Shown: positions 24,326 through 33,565, numbered from the stretch's first letter. The stretch: DNA of 33,823 nucleotides from Winogradskyella pacifica (GCF_013403915.1 NZ_JABFDI010000025.1:1-33823); one strand, 5' to 3'. A program made the numbers and translations. The notes: a model not told the origin generated them from the letters alone.

Positions 24326-24664
24326 AAGAATTGGTTGTTGTTTTAAAGCTAAAAATAAGAACAATTTAGAGAACAATGTTTTAAATTAATTTTAACGGTT
24401 TGTTCAGGGAGTAACAAAGCACCCCTAAGAGCTTCACTTGGTAGCTAAAAAAACAAAAAATATTTTGTTTTTTACTAATTTCTCAAAAGGGGGCAATTCA
24501 CACAATATAAAATCATTAGAAAATTACAATGAGAAAAGTGCAATGGATAGACTGTTCACGACTAAAGCAAAAATAGTTTAGCTAACAGTTGTTCCCTTGA
24601 GGGGACTTTAGAGGTGTGAAATTGTAAATTACAGACTGATTATACTATTAAATACGACTAGGTT
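24326..24664. other. Intergenic region between SnoaL-like and DUF4407 genes
   Basis: About 340 bp with no gene seen. An A/T-rich perfect 11-bp hairpin (24448-24458 with 24463-24473) could terminate the minus-strand DUF4407 transcript, but lies about 190 bp after its stop. A small CCCTTGAGGGG motif occurs at about 24592-24603. The SnoaL-like promoter should be here but has no clear TAnnTTTG box. Confidence 0.5.
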
Positions 24665-25765
24665 TTATAAAATACCGTTTTGTTGTTTTAAAAATGCATC
24701 CGCTTGATTTTGCATTAGTGTCCGTGCATGCTTTCGTTTGTAGTTCATCACCTCTTCTTCATCAGCAATTTCATCATAAACTCTATTATTAATAGTATTG
24801 TCTGTTTTTAAAAGGAGTTTTCGTTCTGCAATTTTTTGCATGGTCCAGGTTTTAATTGCTGTTTCTTGATCTTCTAGTTTATAATCAAATTCACCTTTTG
24901 GGGCTAAAAGTTTGGCAATGATTGGAGACGTTTCAATGGCTAAAAACAGCAGGAAAATAAAAAAGGATGGTAACCACGGTAATTCACCTAACGCTGTAAT
25001 ACGCGCCATGAGACCATCAAAATTATCAATCACAGGTTGTGTCTCTGCGACATTAGTGGTGTAATCCGATTGAAGTGTTGCAATTTGGGTTTCAATCGCT
25101 TCGATTTTTGTTTTAGTATCGGATTTTAGCTGTTGTAATTCAGCTAATCCAGCATCATGTTTATCGCGCTTTTCTTTATATACAGGGCCTTTGCCTAAAA
25201 GCTTAGAGCCAGCAGTGCCTTCAGCTTCTGTAATGTAAGTGTTATATAATCCATTAACTTCTGCTTCTTTTAAATCTATTTGAGCGTTTAAATCTGAAAT
25301 TTCGCTTTCTAGCGTAGCAATTTTAGGACTAAACTGTTCAGCGATTTGATTTTGATTGGCGAGCGTTAAATCATTTTTTTGCTCTAATAAAACCTGATTA
25401 ATTTCCTTTTCAAAAATCTTTAATTCTAAAGGCTTTGAAATGACTATGGCAATAATAAGTGCTAAGAATAGTCTTGGTGTCGCTTGAAGAATTTCGTCTA
25501 AGATATTGTCGCGTTTTTTAATGGTCGAAACAATATAGCGATCGAGATTAAAAATGAGTAAACCCCAAATGAGCCCAAAGAAAATTGAAGCATAGAGATT
25601 GTCAAAAACGGTAAAGAGCGCATAGCTAGCGGCTATAGTTGCCATTACAGCCGTAAAGAAAACGGTAGCTCCAATACCAGCATATTTGTTCTGTTCTCCA
25701 ATGGAGCAGTCGTTTAATATATCGGTGTCAGCGCCAGAGCAAAGGATGAAGAATTGCTTTAACAT
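24665..25765 (-). CDS. DUF4407 family membrane protein
   Basis: 366 residues. Three N-terminal TM helices (about 33-52, 58-75 and 93-110) include the family signature GLIWGLLIFNLDRYIVSTI. A long coiled coil (about 120-245) follows, then a fourth TM helix (about 258-277, PSFFIFLLFLAIETSPIIAK) and a cytoplasmic tail. The topology puts the coiled coil in the periplasm. The family is found in Bacteroidetes and others but has no established function. It is divergent from the T9SS FG-GAP gene (167 bp between). Confidence 0.9.
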   Translation of the reverse strand: MLKQFFILCSGADTDILNDCSIGEQNKYAGIGATVFFTAVMATIAASYALFTVFDNLYASIFFGLIWGLLIFNLDRYIVSTIKKRDNILDEILQATPRLFLALIIAIVISKPLELKIFEKEINQVLLEQKNDLTLANQNQIAEQFSPKIATLESEISDLNAQIDLKEAEVNGLYNTYITEAEGTAGSKLLGKGPVYKEKRDKHDAGLAELQQLKSDTKTKIEAIETQIATLQSDYTTNVAETQPVIDNFDGLMARITALGELPWLPSFFIFLLFLAIETSPIIAKLLAPKGEFDYKLEDQETAIKTWTMQKIAERKLLLKTDNTINNRVYDEIADEEEVMNYKRKHARTLMQNQADAFLKQQNGIL

Positions 25766-25932
25766 AAGTGATTGATTTTTGATTGATTACCTATTAGAAC
25801 GCTAAAAGTTTCCATTTGTTACAATAAAATACTAATTTGGATGAAAATTTGTCATCATGTAATACTTCCTATTGATGATTTCCTAACAAGTTTTACGCGA
25901 AATAACTTATAATTATAGAATAAAATTAATAT

Positions 25933-27288
25933 ATGAAAAAACAACTATTCATTAGGAAAAAACGTCAATTCCGAACCTTACTTAAGCAAATTGAAAATTT
26001 TAAAGAAGAAGGCACTTGGGATGATTTAGCGTCAAAAACTAAAACTAATCTGCTAAATAAATTAAATAGATTTTATAAAGTCTTGAAGTCGCATCTTACA
26101 TTCTCTGAATGGAGGCGATGGGTATATCCAAGTTTTGCAATGCTAGGTTTTTTATCAATGTCTAATTCTCTTTCTGCACAAACAATGAACACTTTTGATA
26201 CTGGTGTAGTTTTAAATGCAGATGGAGCAGAGATTAGTGTTATGGCACAAGCTTACCCTACTTTTGCTGATTTAGATGGTGATACAGATTTTGAATTATA
26301 TTTAGGCCAGTTAGGAGATCCATTATTAGTTCAAAATTTCGGAGCGTTTAATCAGAGTACAATGGAATTTGGAGCACCAACAGATTTGGTGACTGCTCCA
26401 ATATCGGGTTTCGTTTTTGAATACTCGGCACCTACTTTTGCTGACTTTGATGCAGATGGCGATTTAGATTTATTAGTAGGTATTTATACAGGAGAAGTAC
26501 AATTATTCCTTAATGATGGCAGTGATGCTTTTACAATAGATTCAACTGTTTTAGCAAATGGAACTTCTTTATCTGTTACAGGTGAGGCTAGACCCACGGT
26601 TGTAGATTTTGATGCTGACGGTGATTTAGATTTAGTTATTGGTTTTAATGCTGGTGGTTTAATGTTTTTTGAAAATACGGCAGGCGCAGGTAATGCTATG
26701 GTTTTTAATTCAGGAGTTGCAGTTCAAGCAAATAGTGCTAATATTTCTACTGGCACCTTTACGTCACCTGTATTTGGTGACTTAGACGAAGATGGCGATT
26801 TAGATTTAATTGTTGGTAGTCAACCTGGTTTAATTGAATTTTTTGAAAATACGGCAGGTGCAGGCAGCCCTATGATATTTAATGCTAGTACTAATATACA
26901 AGTTGATGGAGCAGATCTGGATATTGGAATTTTATCTACAATTGCAGTCGTTGATTTAGATAAAGATGGTACCGAAGATTTAGTTGTAGGAAATGCAGCA
27001 GGAAAATTAACCTTTTTTAAAGGAAATAGTTCTAATTTAAGTGTTTCAGACTTTGATAGTCAAGAATTATTGCAAGTATTCCCTAATCCAGTAAAAGATG
27101 TTTTCACTATTGAAACAAGCATTGAGATCAGTAGGGTAGCGTTATTTGATATTTCAGGTAAACAAATAGACATACAAATAGCTAATACAAATGAAGTTGA
27201 TATTTCTAGTTTGGCTTCGGGTATTTATCACATTAAAATCTATGATAATAACAACAGAACGACGACAAGAAAAATAATAAAAAAATAA
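25933..27288 (+). CDS. T9SS-secreted FG-GAP repeat protein
   Basis: 451 residues. The mature part has five FG-GAP/VCBS calcium-binding repeats (DLDGDTDFELYLG, DFDADGDLDLLVG, DFDADGDLDLVIG, DLDEDGDLDLIVG, DLDKDGTEDLVVG), spaced about 60 residues, as in integrin-like propellers. The C-terminus (about 375-451, LQVFPNPVKDVFTIE to RKIIKK) is a type A sorting domain, so the protein goes to the surface through the type IX system. Unusually, about 55 basic, helical residues precede the hydrophobic signal segment (PSFAMLGFLSMSNSLSAQ). The second and third repeat-adjacent segments share FFENTAGAG almost exactly. Confidence 0.9.
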   Translation: MKKQLFIRKKRQFRTLLKQIENFKEEGTWDDLASKTKTNLLNKLNRFYKVLKSHLTFSEWRRWVYPSFAMLGFLSMSNSLSAQTMNTFDTGVVLNADGAEISVMAQAYPTFADLDGDTDFELYLGQLGDPLLVQNFGAFNQSTMEFGAPTDLVTAPISGFVFEYSAPTFADFDADGDLDLLVGIYTGEVQLFLNDGSDAFTIDSTVLANGTSLSVTGEARPTVVDFDADGDLDLVIGFNAGGLMFFENTAGAGNAMVFNSGVAVQANSANISTGTFTSPVFGDLDEDGDLDLIVGSQPGLIEFFENTAGAGSPMIFNASTNIQVDGADLDIGILSTIAVVDLDKDGTEDLVVGNAAGKLTFFKGNSSNLSVSDFDSQELLQVFPNPVKDVFTIETSIEISRVALFDISGKQIDIQIANTNEVDISSLASGIYHIKIYDNNNRTTTRKIIKK

Positions 27289-27313
27289 TTTTTATTTTTA
27301 ACTTTTATAAGAC

Positions 27314-27344
27314 GCTACTCTAATTTGGAGTAGCTTCTTTTTTT
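27314..27344 (+). terminator. Terminator of the T9SS FG-GAP gene
   Basis: GCTACTC (27314-27320) and GAGTAGC (27328-27334) pair around TAATTTG, followed by TTCTTTTTTT. It is 25 bp after the stop codon. Confidence 0.85.
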
Positions 27345-27363
27345 GTTTAAATATTTACGAAGA

Positions 27364-28431
27364 ATGAATCCAGATCAACCTATCTCACCGTTTCAATTAG
27401 AACATACGCCTCAAGTTCCTGAGCTTTTATTTAGGTTACAATGCAGTATTGTCCTTTCTACATTTCAAGCTGGTAAAATTGTAACAATATCTCCGTTAAA
27501 TGAAGATAAAATAACCCAATTGGCAAGGAATTTTAATCGGCCTATGGGTATTGCTTTTACAGGTAATTATGAAAAATTAGCAATTGCCTGTCAAAATGAA
27601 GTTATTCAGTTAAAAAACTCGGAAATACTAGCAAAGAACTATCCTAAGAAACCAAATACATATTCTAATATGTACTTTCCGATGAGCACAAATTATACCG
27701 GAAAATTAGATTTACATGATTTATCGTATGGAGCAGATAACAAGTTATTTGCTATTAATACGTTGTTTTCTTGTATTTCTACTTTTGATAATGATTACAA
27801 TTTTAAGTCATATTGGAAACCCGATTTTATAACGGAATTAAAACCTGAAGATAGATGTCATTTAAATGGTATGGCTATGAAGGATGGTAAGCCAAAGTAT
27901 GTTACGGCTTTTAACACTGGAAATACAGCTAAAAGTTGGCAGAAGGACTTAACAAAAACAGGTGTGTTAATAGACGTAGAAACCAATGAAATTATTTTAT
28001 CTGGCTTAGGCATGCCACATACACCAAGATTTATTAACGGAAAACTGTATTTACTATTATCTGCGACTGGTCAATTGGTAGAAGTTGATATTGAAAATAA
28101 ATCGTATACAGAGGTTATTAATTTAAAAGGTTTTGTAAGAGGCATGTCTTTTTACAAAGATTATTTGTTTATCGGTCTCAGTAAGTTACGTCAAAACTCG
28201 TCTAGTTTTGCACACTTAGATGTGGCAAAATTAAGTAATTATGCAGGAGTTGCTATAGTCCATTTACCAACTAAGAGTTATCAAGGATTATTAAAATACA
28301 AAACATCAGTCGATGAAATTTACGATTTAGAAGTTTTACCAGATTTTTTGCGTCCTAATATTTTAAACAATTTTACTGAAACGCATAGGCAAGCTATACT
28401 TGCAGAAGATAGCTGTTACTGGGTTGGATAA
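27364..28431 (+). CDS. TIGR03032 family protein
   Basis: 355 residues from the ATG at 27364. The frame extends to a TTG at 27343, which lies in the T-tract of the terminator, so the ATG is preferred. The segments FRLQCSIVLSTFQAGKIVTI, GIAFTGNYEKLAIACQNEV, LFAINTLFSCIS, CHLNGMAM and GLGMPHTPRFINGKL mark the TIGR03032 family, which adopts a beta-propeller-like fold. No signal peptide is seen. The function is unknown; some members lie in tetratricopeptide or prenyl-related loci, but nothing here suggests a role. Confidence 0.88.
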   Translation: MNPDQPISPFQLEHTPQVPELLFRLQCSIVLSTFQAGKIVTISPLNEDKITQLARNFNRPMGIAFTGNYEKLAIACQNEVIQLKNSEILAKNYPKKPNTYSNMYFPMSTNYTGKLDLHDLSYGADNKLFAINTLFSCISTFDNDYNFKSYWKPDFITELKPEDRCHLNGMAMKDGKPKYVTAFNTGNTAKSWQKDLTKTGVLIDVETNEIILSGLGMPHTPRFINGKLYLLLSATGQLVEVDIENKSYTEVINLKGFVRGMSFYKDYLFIGLSKLRQNSSSFAHLDVAKLSNYAGVAIVHLPTKSYQGLLKYKTSVDEIYDLEVLPDFLRPNILNNFTETHRQAILAEDSCYWVG

Positions 28432-28516
28432 TGTGATTTTTTTTAAGAAGAATTACAGTATAAAGAATTAACGGTGAGAATAAAACAATCCATATACTTA
28501 ATATTAATACATAGGA

Positions 28517-28537
28517 AAGCCTCGAGAATCGAGGCTT
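28517..28537. terminator. Bidirectional terminator between convergent genes
   Basis: AAGCCTCGA (28517-28525) and TCGAGGCTT (28529-28537) form a perfect 9-bp stem with a GAA loop. It lies between the convergent TIGR03032 gene and the second M56 gene. T-runs are short on both sides (CTTTCC on the minus strand), so the hairpin strength must do most of the work. Confidence 0.65.
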
Positions 28538-28574
28538 AACTTATTCTATGTTATGGTTTTTGAACCTTATTAAT

Positions 28575-31472
28575 TTAATCAGTGATAATAATAACTATAG
28601 GTGCTATCTCTGAGTCAGAACCATCTTTAATAGCAAACAGAGCAAGGTGATCATCTTTTTTTGCGTTTTCAAGATGTTTTAGGGCATCAATATCTAGCAC
28701 ATTATTCTTTATTTGTTGAGTTCGTTTACCAGGAATTTTAAACTTAAATTCGGTTACTTTTCCATTTTTAGTACTTAGTGTTATATCCTTAATCTCATTT
28801 CTTGTCAAAGATAATTTCCCTGATGTAATAGTTTTACCATTAACTATGGGCAAAATGCTTTCTTGTTCTTTAGGGATCTGCACCCCAACTTTTCCTTTCA
28901 CTCCGATAAGAATTGGTTTCTTGGATATATAAATTAAGGGATGTTCGGTGTCTGTTTTTTGAGCGTTGATATTTAGTTTAGGATTCTTTTTTAATAAGTC
29001 AATAGCCTTATCAGATGAAATTGCTTTGCCTTCACTAAAAAAATTCGCATTGGTTTTAGCCATTCTAATTACGAGATCTAACGTTGATTCTGGTGCTGGA
29101 GGTGGCGGAGGTAAGTTATCCATTTTTACTTCTTTACCATAACGATTAAAGTAAGTCGTTTTGCCAAGACTGGTGGTGTAATAGAACGTTTCCCCATTAA
29201 TATCTACACTGCCTTGGAGATCATCAGGTATTTCTATAACCTCATAAATATCACCTTCTGTTGTTTCTGCTGTTCCTACTTTATCAGGATTGGCTTTCAT
29301 ATAAGCATCTGTAGCTTTCTGCATTTTAGCTTTTTGCTCTGGTGTCGCATCATTTGGTATCGGAGGTGGAGGTGGGATTTGATTAATATCTACCACTTTT
29401 CCATAACGATCATAATAGGTAGTTTTTCCATTTTGTTGCGTGTAATAATATGTGGCTCCATTGATTTCTATTGGGGTAGATTTGGTATTATTAAGTACTT
29501 GTGTAGACCGAGGTGATGCTAGTGCTGGCGGAGGTGGCGGAGATTTAGGAAATGGTTCAGCATTTTTCTTCTGTTCCGTTGTCATAGATTTATAAATACG
29601 CTTGTGTTTTTCGACATCCTTGTACTTAACTATAGGGTAAGTATACTCCTTTGGGTTAGCGTCTGCCTTTTCGATAGCAGTATTTATTTTCTTAGCCCAA
29701 GCATTGTATTCTGCCACCTCTTCATCCGTTGGTTTTTCTTGGTTTTCTGCGTTTTTGTAAACGTCTTTATTGGGTGATACGCTGTTTTGACGATTAGATA
29801 ATTTTACAACATACTTGCCATTAGCGTCTAATTGTGTTAAGATATCTGTACGCTTACCTTTATTATTTGCTGCAATAGCTTTTGCTTCTTCAGTAGAAAT
29901 TTTTTCATCATCTAAATAGAAAGAGGCACCTTCGTTTTCCATCTCTATAATAAACTCTAAAAAGGAAGGGTTGTATATACTCTCTGTATCTCCTAAGTTT
30001 GGACCTCCTTTAGATTTTTGTTGTTTCGCAGGAGGTGGAGGTGGTGGAGGCAAAGTCGCTATTTCTTCTGCTGTTAACTCGCTACGTTTTTTATAATATG
30101 TTTTCCCATTGAGGGTAATTTGTACATAAGGTTGTATTCGTGAAATAGGTCTTTTTACTTTTGCTTTATTTTCTTTAGACATTCTAAAATATAGGCCTCC
30201 TAAATCTGAAAATAACTCATCCATTTCTTTTTGAATGTCAGCCGATTTATGGATGTAATGTGGTTCTGTAGTTCTTAAGGATTCGTAGATATCGTATTTT
30301 TTCAAATAGACTTCAACAGAAGTATTTTCCTCTGATGAATACAGATCAGGAAAAATAAAAGACAAATCAGAATCACTAACAGGAAAAGGTTGTGCATTCT
30401 GTTTTTGATTTTCTGACATTCCCCTGTAAATGCTGACATACTTTTCTAGAGTTTTCTTTTTTACAATCGGATGGTTTTGATTTTTTTCTTCAGCCAAAGT
30501 CTGTTCTAAAGTCAATTCTTTAGCCCATATATTATACGCTTCAATTTGTTTTTCTGTGATGTTTTGTTGAATAAGTGGACTATTGTTTTGAAGTTTTTCT
30601 TGTACAACTTCTACGCGTTCAGCAAAACTGTAAAAAAGAATCGCAATAATTGGCAATACTAATACCGTACTTAGCCAAATTCTGGTTTTTGAGGTTTGTG
30701 TTTTCATAACTGTAAATCGTTTTTTGATTGATGAATAATTGATGGCACTCGATAGTTGATGATTTTGAGTGTTTGATGAAAATTGTAATAAAATATGTTG
30801 ATAAACTTTAGTGTCCGTTCCTTGTTCTAAAACGGCTTGGTCTGCTAAAAATTCATGATTAAGTTTTACATGATGTTTCAAAATGTAAATTAAGGGATGA
30901 AACCAAAATACAATTTGAAGCAACTCTAGAATGATAATGTCTAAACTGTGTAATTGCCTAGCGTGAGTTTCTTCGTGAAGTAAGACTTCTTTCGGAATGT
31001 TATCAGATTCATACCTTGTTTTATTAAAAAAGATATATCTAAAAAAGGAATGTGGGATTGTGTTTTCATGCAGTAAAACATAAATAAAAGAGCGCTTTTT
31101 GATGTTGTTATTCTTAGAAATCCGTCGCTGCATTTTTATAAGATTTATAATAAACCGTGATGCAAATAATAAAACACCAAATCCGTAAATTAACCAAAGC
31201 GTGGTTTCTAAATTAAAGAAAGGAACTTCTTCAATGGTTGCTTGTTCTAATGCTAATTCCATTGGAAAATATACAGGAGCAGTTTCAAATGTGGCACTTA
31301 CAGGTTCTACATATTCTGTTATGGTTAAGGTAGGAATTACGAATGCCAAGATCAAAACACTTAGTAAATAGAACCGCTTAAAACGGTGCATATTCTGACG
31401 TTCTAAAAAGAGCACATAGACTAACCAAAATACACATAAACACGCTGAAAATTTTAATAAGTACGTTTCCAT
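28575..31472 (-). CDS. M56 (BlaR1-like) membrane protease with modular periplasmic region
   Basis: 965 residues, far longer than BlaR1 (about 600). TM helices at about 5-22, 33-50, 92-111 and 265-283. The M56 motif HEETH is at 166-170 with E207 in NHEFLAD. The rest is an unusual repetitive periplasmic region with two copies of a YN(I/A)WAK domain (about 313-365 and 589-645), three NG-x-(T/A)-(Y/F)YY modules (about 454, 671, 759), two FIIEMENEGASF-like segments (about 506 and 799), and four poly-proline stretches (475-481, 645-649, 700-704, 788-792). No penicillin-binding domain is present. The upstream blaI is 2 bp away and should be its substrate. Confidence 0.9.
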   Translation of the reverse strand: METYLLKFSACLCVFWLVYVLFLERQNMHRFKRFYLLSVLILAFVIPTLTITEYVEPVSATFETAPVYFPMELALEQATIEEVPFFNLETTLWLIYGFGVLLFASRFIINLIKMQRRISKNNNIKKRSFIYVLLHENTIPHSFFRYIFFNKTRYESDNIPKEVLLHEETHARQLHSLDIIILELLQIVFWFHPLIYILKHHVKLNHEFLADQAVLEQGTDTKVYQHILLQFSSNTQNHQLSSAINYSSIKKRFTVMKTQTSKTRIWLSTVLVLPIIAILFYSFAERVEVVQEKLQNNSPLIQQNITEKQIEAYNIWAKELTLEQTLAEEKNQNHPIVKKKTLEKYVSIYRGMSENQKQNAQPFPVSDSDLSFIFPDLYSSEENTSVEVYLKKYDIYESLRTTEPHYIHKSADIQKEMDELFSDLGGLYFRMSKENKAKVKRPISRIQPYVQITLNGKTYYKKRSELTAEEIATLPPPPPPPAKQQKSKGGPNLGDTESIYNPSFLEFIIEMENEGASFYLDDEKISTEEAKAIAANNKGKRTDILTQLDANGKYVVKLSNRQNSVSPNKDVYKNAENQEKPTDEEVAEYNAWAKKINTAIEKADANPKEYTYPIVKYKDVEKHKRIYKSMTTEQKKNAEPFPKSPPPPPALASPRSTQVLNNTKSTPIEINGATYYYTQQNGKTTYYDRYGKVVDINQIPPPPPIPNDATPEQKAKMQKATDAYMKANPDKVGTAETTEGDIYEVIEIPDDLQGSVDINGETFYYTTSLGKTTYFNRYGKEVKMDNLPPPPPAPESTLDLVIRMAKTNANFFSEGKAISSDKAIDLLKKNPKLNINAQKTDTEHPLIYISKKPILIGVKGKVGVQIPKEQESILPIVNGKTITSGKLSLTRNEIKDITLSTKNGKVTEFKFKIPGKRTQQIKNNVLDIDALKHLENAKKDDHLALFAIKDGSDSEIAPIVIIITD

Positions 31473-31474
31473 AA

Positions 31475-31840
31475 TTATCGATTTTTAATTTCTGTATCTA
31501 TGATTTTCTTTAACGCCTCTAACTCTTCTGTTGTTAAATCTGTTTTACGCGTAAAGAATGAAGCAAATTGCGAAGCACTATCATTAAAAAAGGTTTTAAT
31601 GAGCCCGTTAACATGCTTAGAAAAATAATCTTCTTTTTTAACTAGCGGAAAATACTCTCTCGATTTACCGTAGGTTTTATAATCTACAAAGCCTTTTCCT
31701 ATCATGCGTTTTAGTAAGGTCGCAATAGTTGTGGTAGCCGGTTTTGGTTCTGGGTAGATCTCTAGCAAATCTTTCATAAAAGCTTTTTCGAGCTTCCAGA
31801 GGTGTTGCATTAGTTGTTCTTCGGTTTTTGAAAGTTGCAT
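31475..31840 (-). CDS. BlaI/MecI/CopY family repressor (second copy)
   Basis: 121 residues, same length as the first copy. The winged helix is clear: LSKTEEQLMQHLWKLEKAFM, PEPKPATTTIATLLKRMI (recognition helix) and the wing REYFPLVKKEDY. The C-terminal helices (about 78-121, SQFASFFTRK) correspond to the dimer and cleavage region. The recognition helix TTTIATLLKRM differs from TVSTIVRILES of the other copy, in line with the different operator sequences. Its promoter is covered by two CTACA-TGTAG dyads, so it represses itself and the M56 gene that follows 2 bp later. Confidence 0.94.
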   Translation of the reverse strand: MQLSKTEEQLMQHLWKLEKAFMKDLLEIYPEPKPATTTIATLLKRMIGKGFVDYKTYGKSREYFPLVKKEDYFSKHVNGLIKTFFNDSASQFASFFTRKTDLTTEELEALKKIIDTEIKNR

Positions 31841-31861
31841 GCTCTACGTTTTTAGAATTAA

Positions 31862-31903
31862 CTCTACAAATGTAGAGAATAAATTTGATTCTACAAGTGT
31901 AGA
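31862..31903. promoter_or_regulatory. Two BlaI/MecI-type operators at the second blaI promoter
   Basis: CTCTACAAATGTAGAG (31862-31877) and TCTACAAGTGTAGA (31890-31903) are near-perfect dyads with the TACA-N2-TGTA core known for BlaI/MecI operators. Their centres are 27 bp apart. The first covers the -7 box and the second covers the -33 TTG, so both promoter elements are occluded when repressor binds. Confidence 0.88.
31867..31896 (-). promoter_or_regulatory. Promoter of second blaI/M56 operon (TTG-N19-TACATTTG)
   Basis: On the minus strand a TTG (31896-31894) and TACATTTG (31874-31867) are separated by 19 bp, exactly the Bacteroidetes consensus TTG-N17-23-TAnnTTTG. The start would be near 31860, about 20 nt before the ATG. 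It overlaps both operators. Confidence 0.8.
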
Positions 31904-31953
31904 GTTTAAAAATCTATTGAGTCCGTAAACAATATTTCGAATTTTTAAATGTA

Positions 31954-31989
31954 AAAAGCCTTATGATTTACAGTAATCATAAGGCTTTT
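31954..31989 (-). terminator. Terminator of the M20 dipeptidase gene
   Basis: A 15-bp perfect stem (31954-31968 with 31975-31989) around a 6-nt loop, with AAAAGCC/GGCTTTT at the base and TTTTTACATTT following on the minus strand. It lies 34 bp after the M20 stop codon and separates it from the blaI promoter. Confidence 0.9.
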
Positions 31990-32022
31990 CGTAATATTAT
32001 TAGCTACTTTTAAATCACTTAA

Positions 32023-33411
32023 TTATTTTGATAATTCAGTAAAATACTTGTAAAACCAAGGGATCGTTTCAATACCTTTAAGGTAATTCCATACTCCAAA
32101 ATGCTCATTTGGTGAGTGAATAGCATCGCTGTCTAAACCAAAGCCCATTAAAATAGTTTTACTTTTTAGTTCTTCTTCAAAAAGCGATACAATAGGAATA
32201 CTACCTCCACTACGTTGCGGTATTGGTGTTTTTCCGAAAGTTTGTTCGTATGCTTTTGAGGCGGCTTTATAACCCACGCTATCAATAGGAGTGACGTAAC
32301 CTTGCCCACCATGATGAGGTGTAACTTTTACTTTTACACCTTCTGGTGCAATACTTTCAAAGTGCGTTTTAAATAATTCTGTAATCTCTTCCCATTCTTG
32401 ATGTGGTACTAATCGCATAGATATTTTTGCATAGGCTTTACTTGCAATAACTGTTTTTGCACCTTCACCTGTATAACCTCCCCAAATACCGTTGACATCT
32501 AAAGTTGGTCTAATGGAGTTACGCTCGTTAGTAGAATAGCCTGCTTCACCATACACCGCGTCAATATCTAATGATTTTTTATAGGCGTCTAATGAGAATG
32601 GAGCTTTTGCCATTTCTGCACGTTCAGCATCCGAAAGCTCTTCAACTTTATCATAAAATCCAGGAATGGTAATATGATTATTTTCATCGTGAAGCGATGC
32701 AATCATCTTAGTTAATACATTAATTGGATTTGCTACTGCACCTCCATAAAGTCCAGAATGTAAATCTCTATTTGGTCCAGTAACTTCAACTTCAACATAA
32801 CTTAAACCTCTTAAGCCTGTTGTAATTGATGGTACATCTGGTGCAATCATTCCTGTGTCTGAGATTAGAATAACATCATTCACTAATTTTTCACGATTCG
32901 CTTTTACAAATTTGGCTAAGTTTACACTACCAACTTCCTCTTCACCTTCAATCATAAACTTTACGTTACAAGGCAATTCGTTATTGGTCGTCATGTATTC
33001 CATAGCTTTAACATGCATATACATTTGACCCTTATCATCACAAGCTCCTCTAGCAAAAATAGCGCCTTCAGGATGTAATTCTGTTTTTTGAATAATAGGA
33101 TCAAAAGGAGGTGAATTCCATAAATCTAATGGATCTGGTGGTTGCACGTCATAATGACCATAAACCAATATAGTTGGTAAATTTTTATCAATTATTTTTT
33201 CACCGTAAACAATAGGATAACCTTCTGTTTCGTAAATTTCGACATGGTCGCAACCCGCTTTTTCTAGACTTATTTTAATAGCATCCGCTGTTTTTAGAAC
33301 ATCAGATTTGTATGCAGAGTCTGCACTAATTGATGGAATTTTTAATAAATCGATAAGTTCGTTAAGAAATCGATCTTTATTATCGTTGATATAAGATTTT
33401 ATAGATTGCAT
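32023..33411 (-). CDS. M20 family dipeptidase
   Basis: 462 residues, the normal size for M20 metallo-dipeptidases of the ArgE/DapE/CNDP group. Metal and catalytic motifs are present: VYGHYDVQP (H86, D88), ARGACDDKGQM, EGEEEVGS (general-base Glu and ligand), a ligand Asp in LISDTGM, and the C-terminal IHSPNEHF with the last His ligand. The dimerisation domain (about 200-340) contains GLRGLSYVEVEVTGPNRDLH. No signal peptide, so cytoplasmic. It hydrolyses small peptides; exact specificity cannot be read. A -7 box (TACTTTTG, plus-strand 33432-33439) lies about 20 bp upstream of the ATG. Confidence 0.93.
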   Translation of the reverse strand: MQSIKSYINDNKDRFLNELIDLLKIPSISADSAYKSDVLKTADAIKISLEKAGCDHVEIYETEGYPIVYGEKIIDKNLPTILVYGHYDVQPPDPLDLWNSPPFDPIIQKTELHPEGAIFARGACDDKGQMYMHVKAMEYMTTNNELPCNVKFMIEGEEEVGSVNLAKFVKANREKLVNDVILISDTGMIAPDVPSITTGLRGLSYVEVEVTGPNRDLHSGLYGGAVANPINVLTKMIASLHDENNHITIPGFYDKVEELSDAERAEMAKAPFSLDAYKKSLDIDAVYGEAGYSTNERNSIRPTLDVNGIWGGYTGEGAKTVIASKAYAKISMRLVPHQEWEEITELFKTHFESIAPEGVKVKVTPHHGGQGYVTPIDSVGYKAASKAYEQTFGKTPIPQRSGGSIPIVSLFEEELKSKTILMGFGLDSDAIHSPNEHFGVWNYLKGIETIPWFYKYFTELSK

Positions 33412-33512
33412 AATAGCGCTTTGATTTTAATCAAAAGTAGGAATTTAAAGAGGAATAAGTTAATCATGAACAAACTTTAAGAAATCATTTAGAATTCTTG
33501 AAACTTTAATAT

Positions 33513-33541
33513 TTGTTTATTCAAACAATTGTTTATATTTG
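33513..33541 (+). promoter_or_regulatory. Promoter of tRNA-Leu (TTG-N18-TATATTTG)
   Basis: TTG at 33513-33515 and TATATTTG at 33534-33541 are separated by 18 bp, fitting the Bacteroidetes vegetative consensus. The start would fall near 33548, about 18 nt before the mature tRNA. Confidence 0.75.
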
Positions 33542-33565
33542 CAACCCAATATTTATTGGATAGTT

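Noticed and set aside
29214..29516. 100-codon frame opposite the second M56 gene
   Set aside because: It is antisense to the proline- and tyrosine-rich repeats, and its Ile/Phe/Arg-rich composition is just a reflection of these codons.
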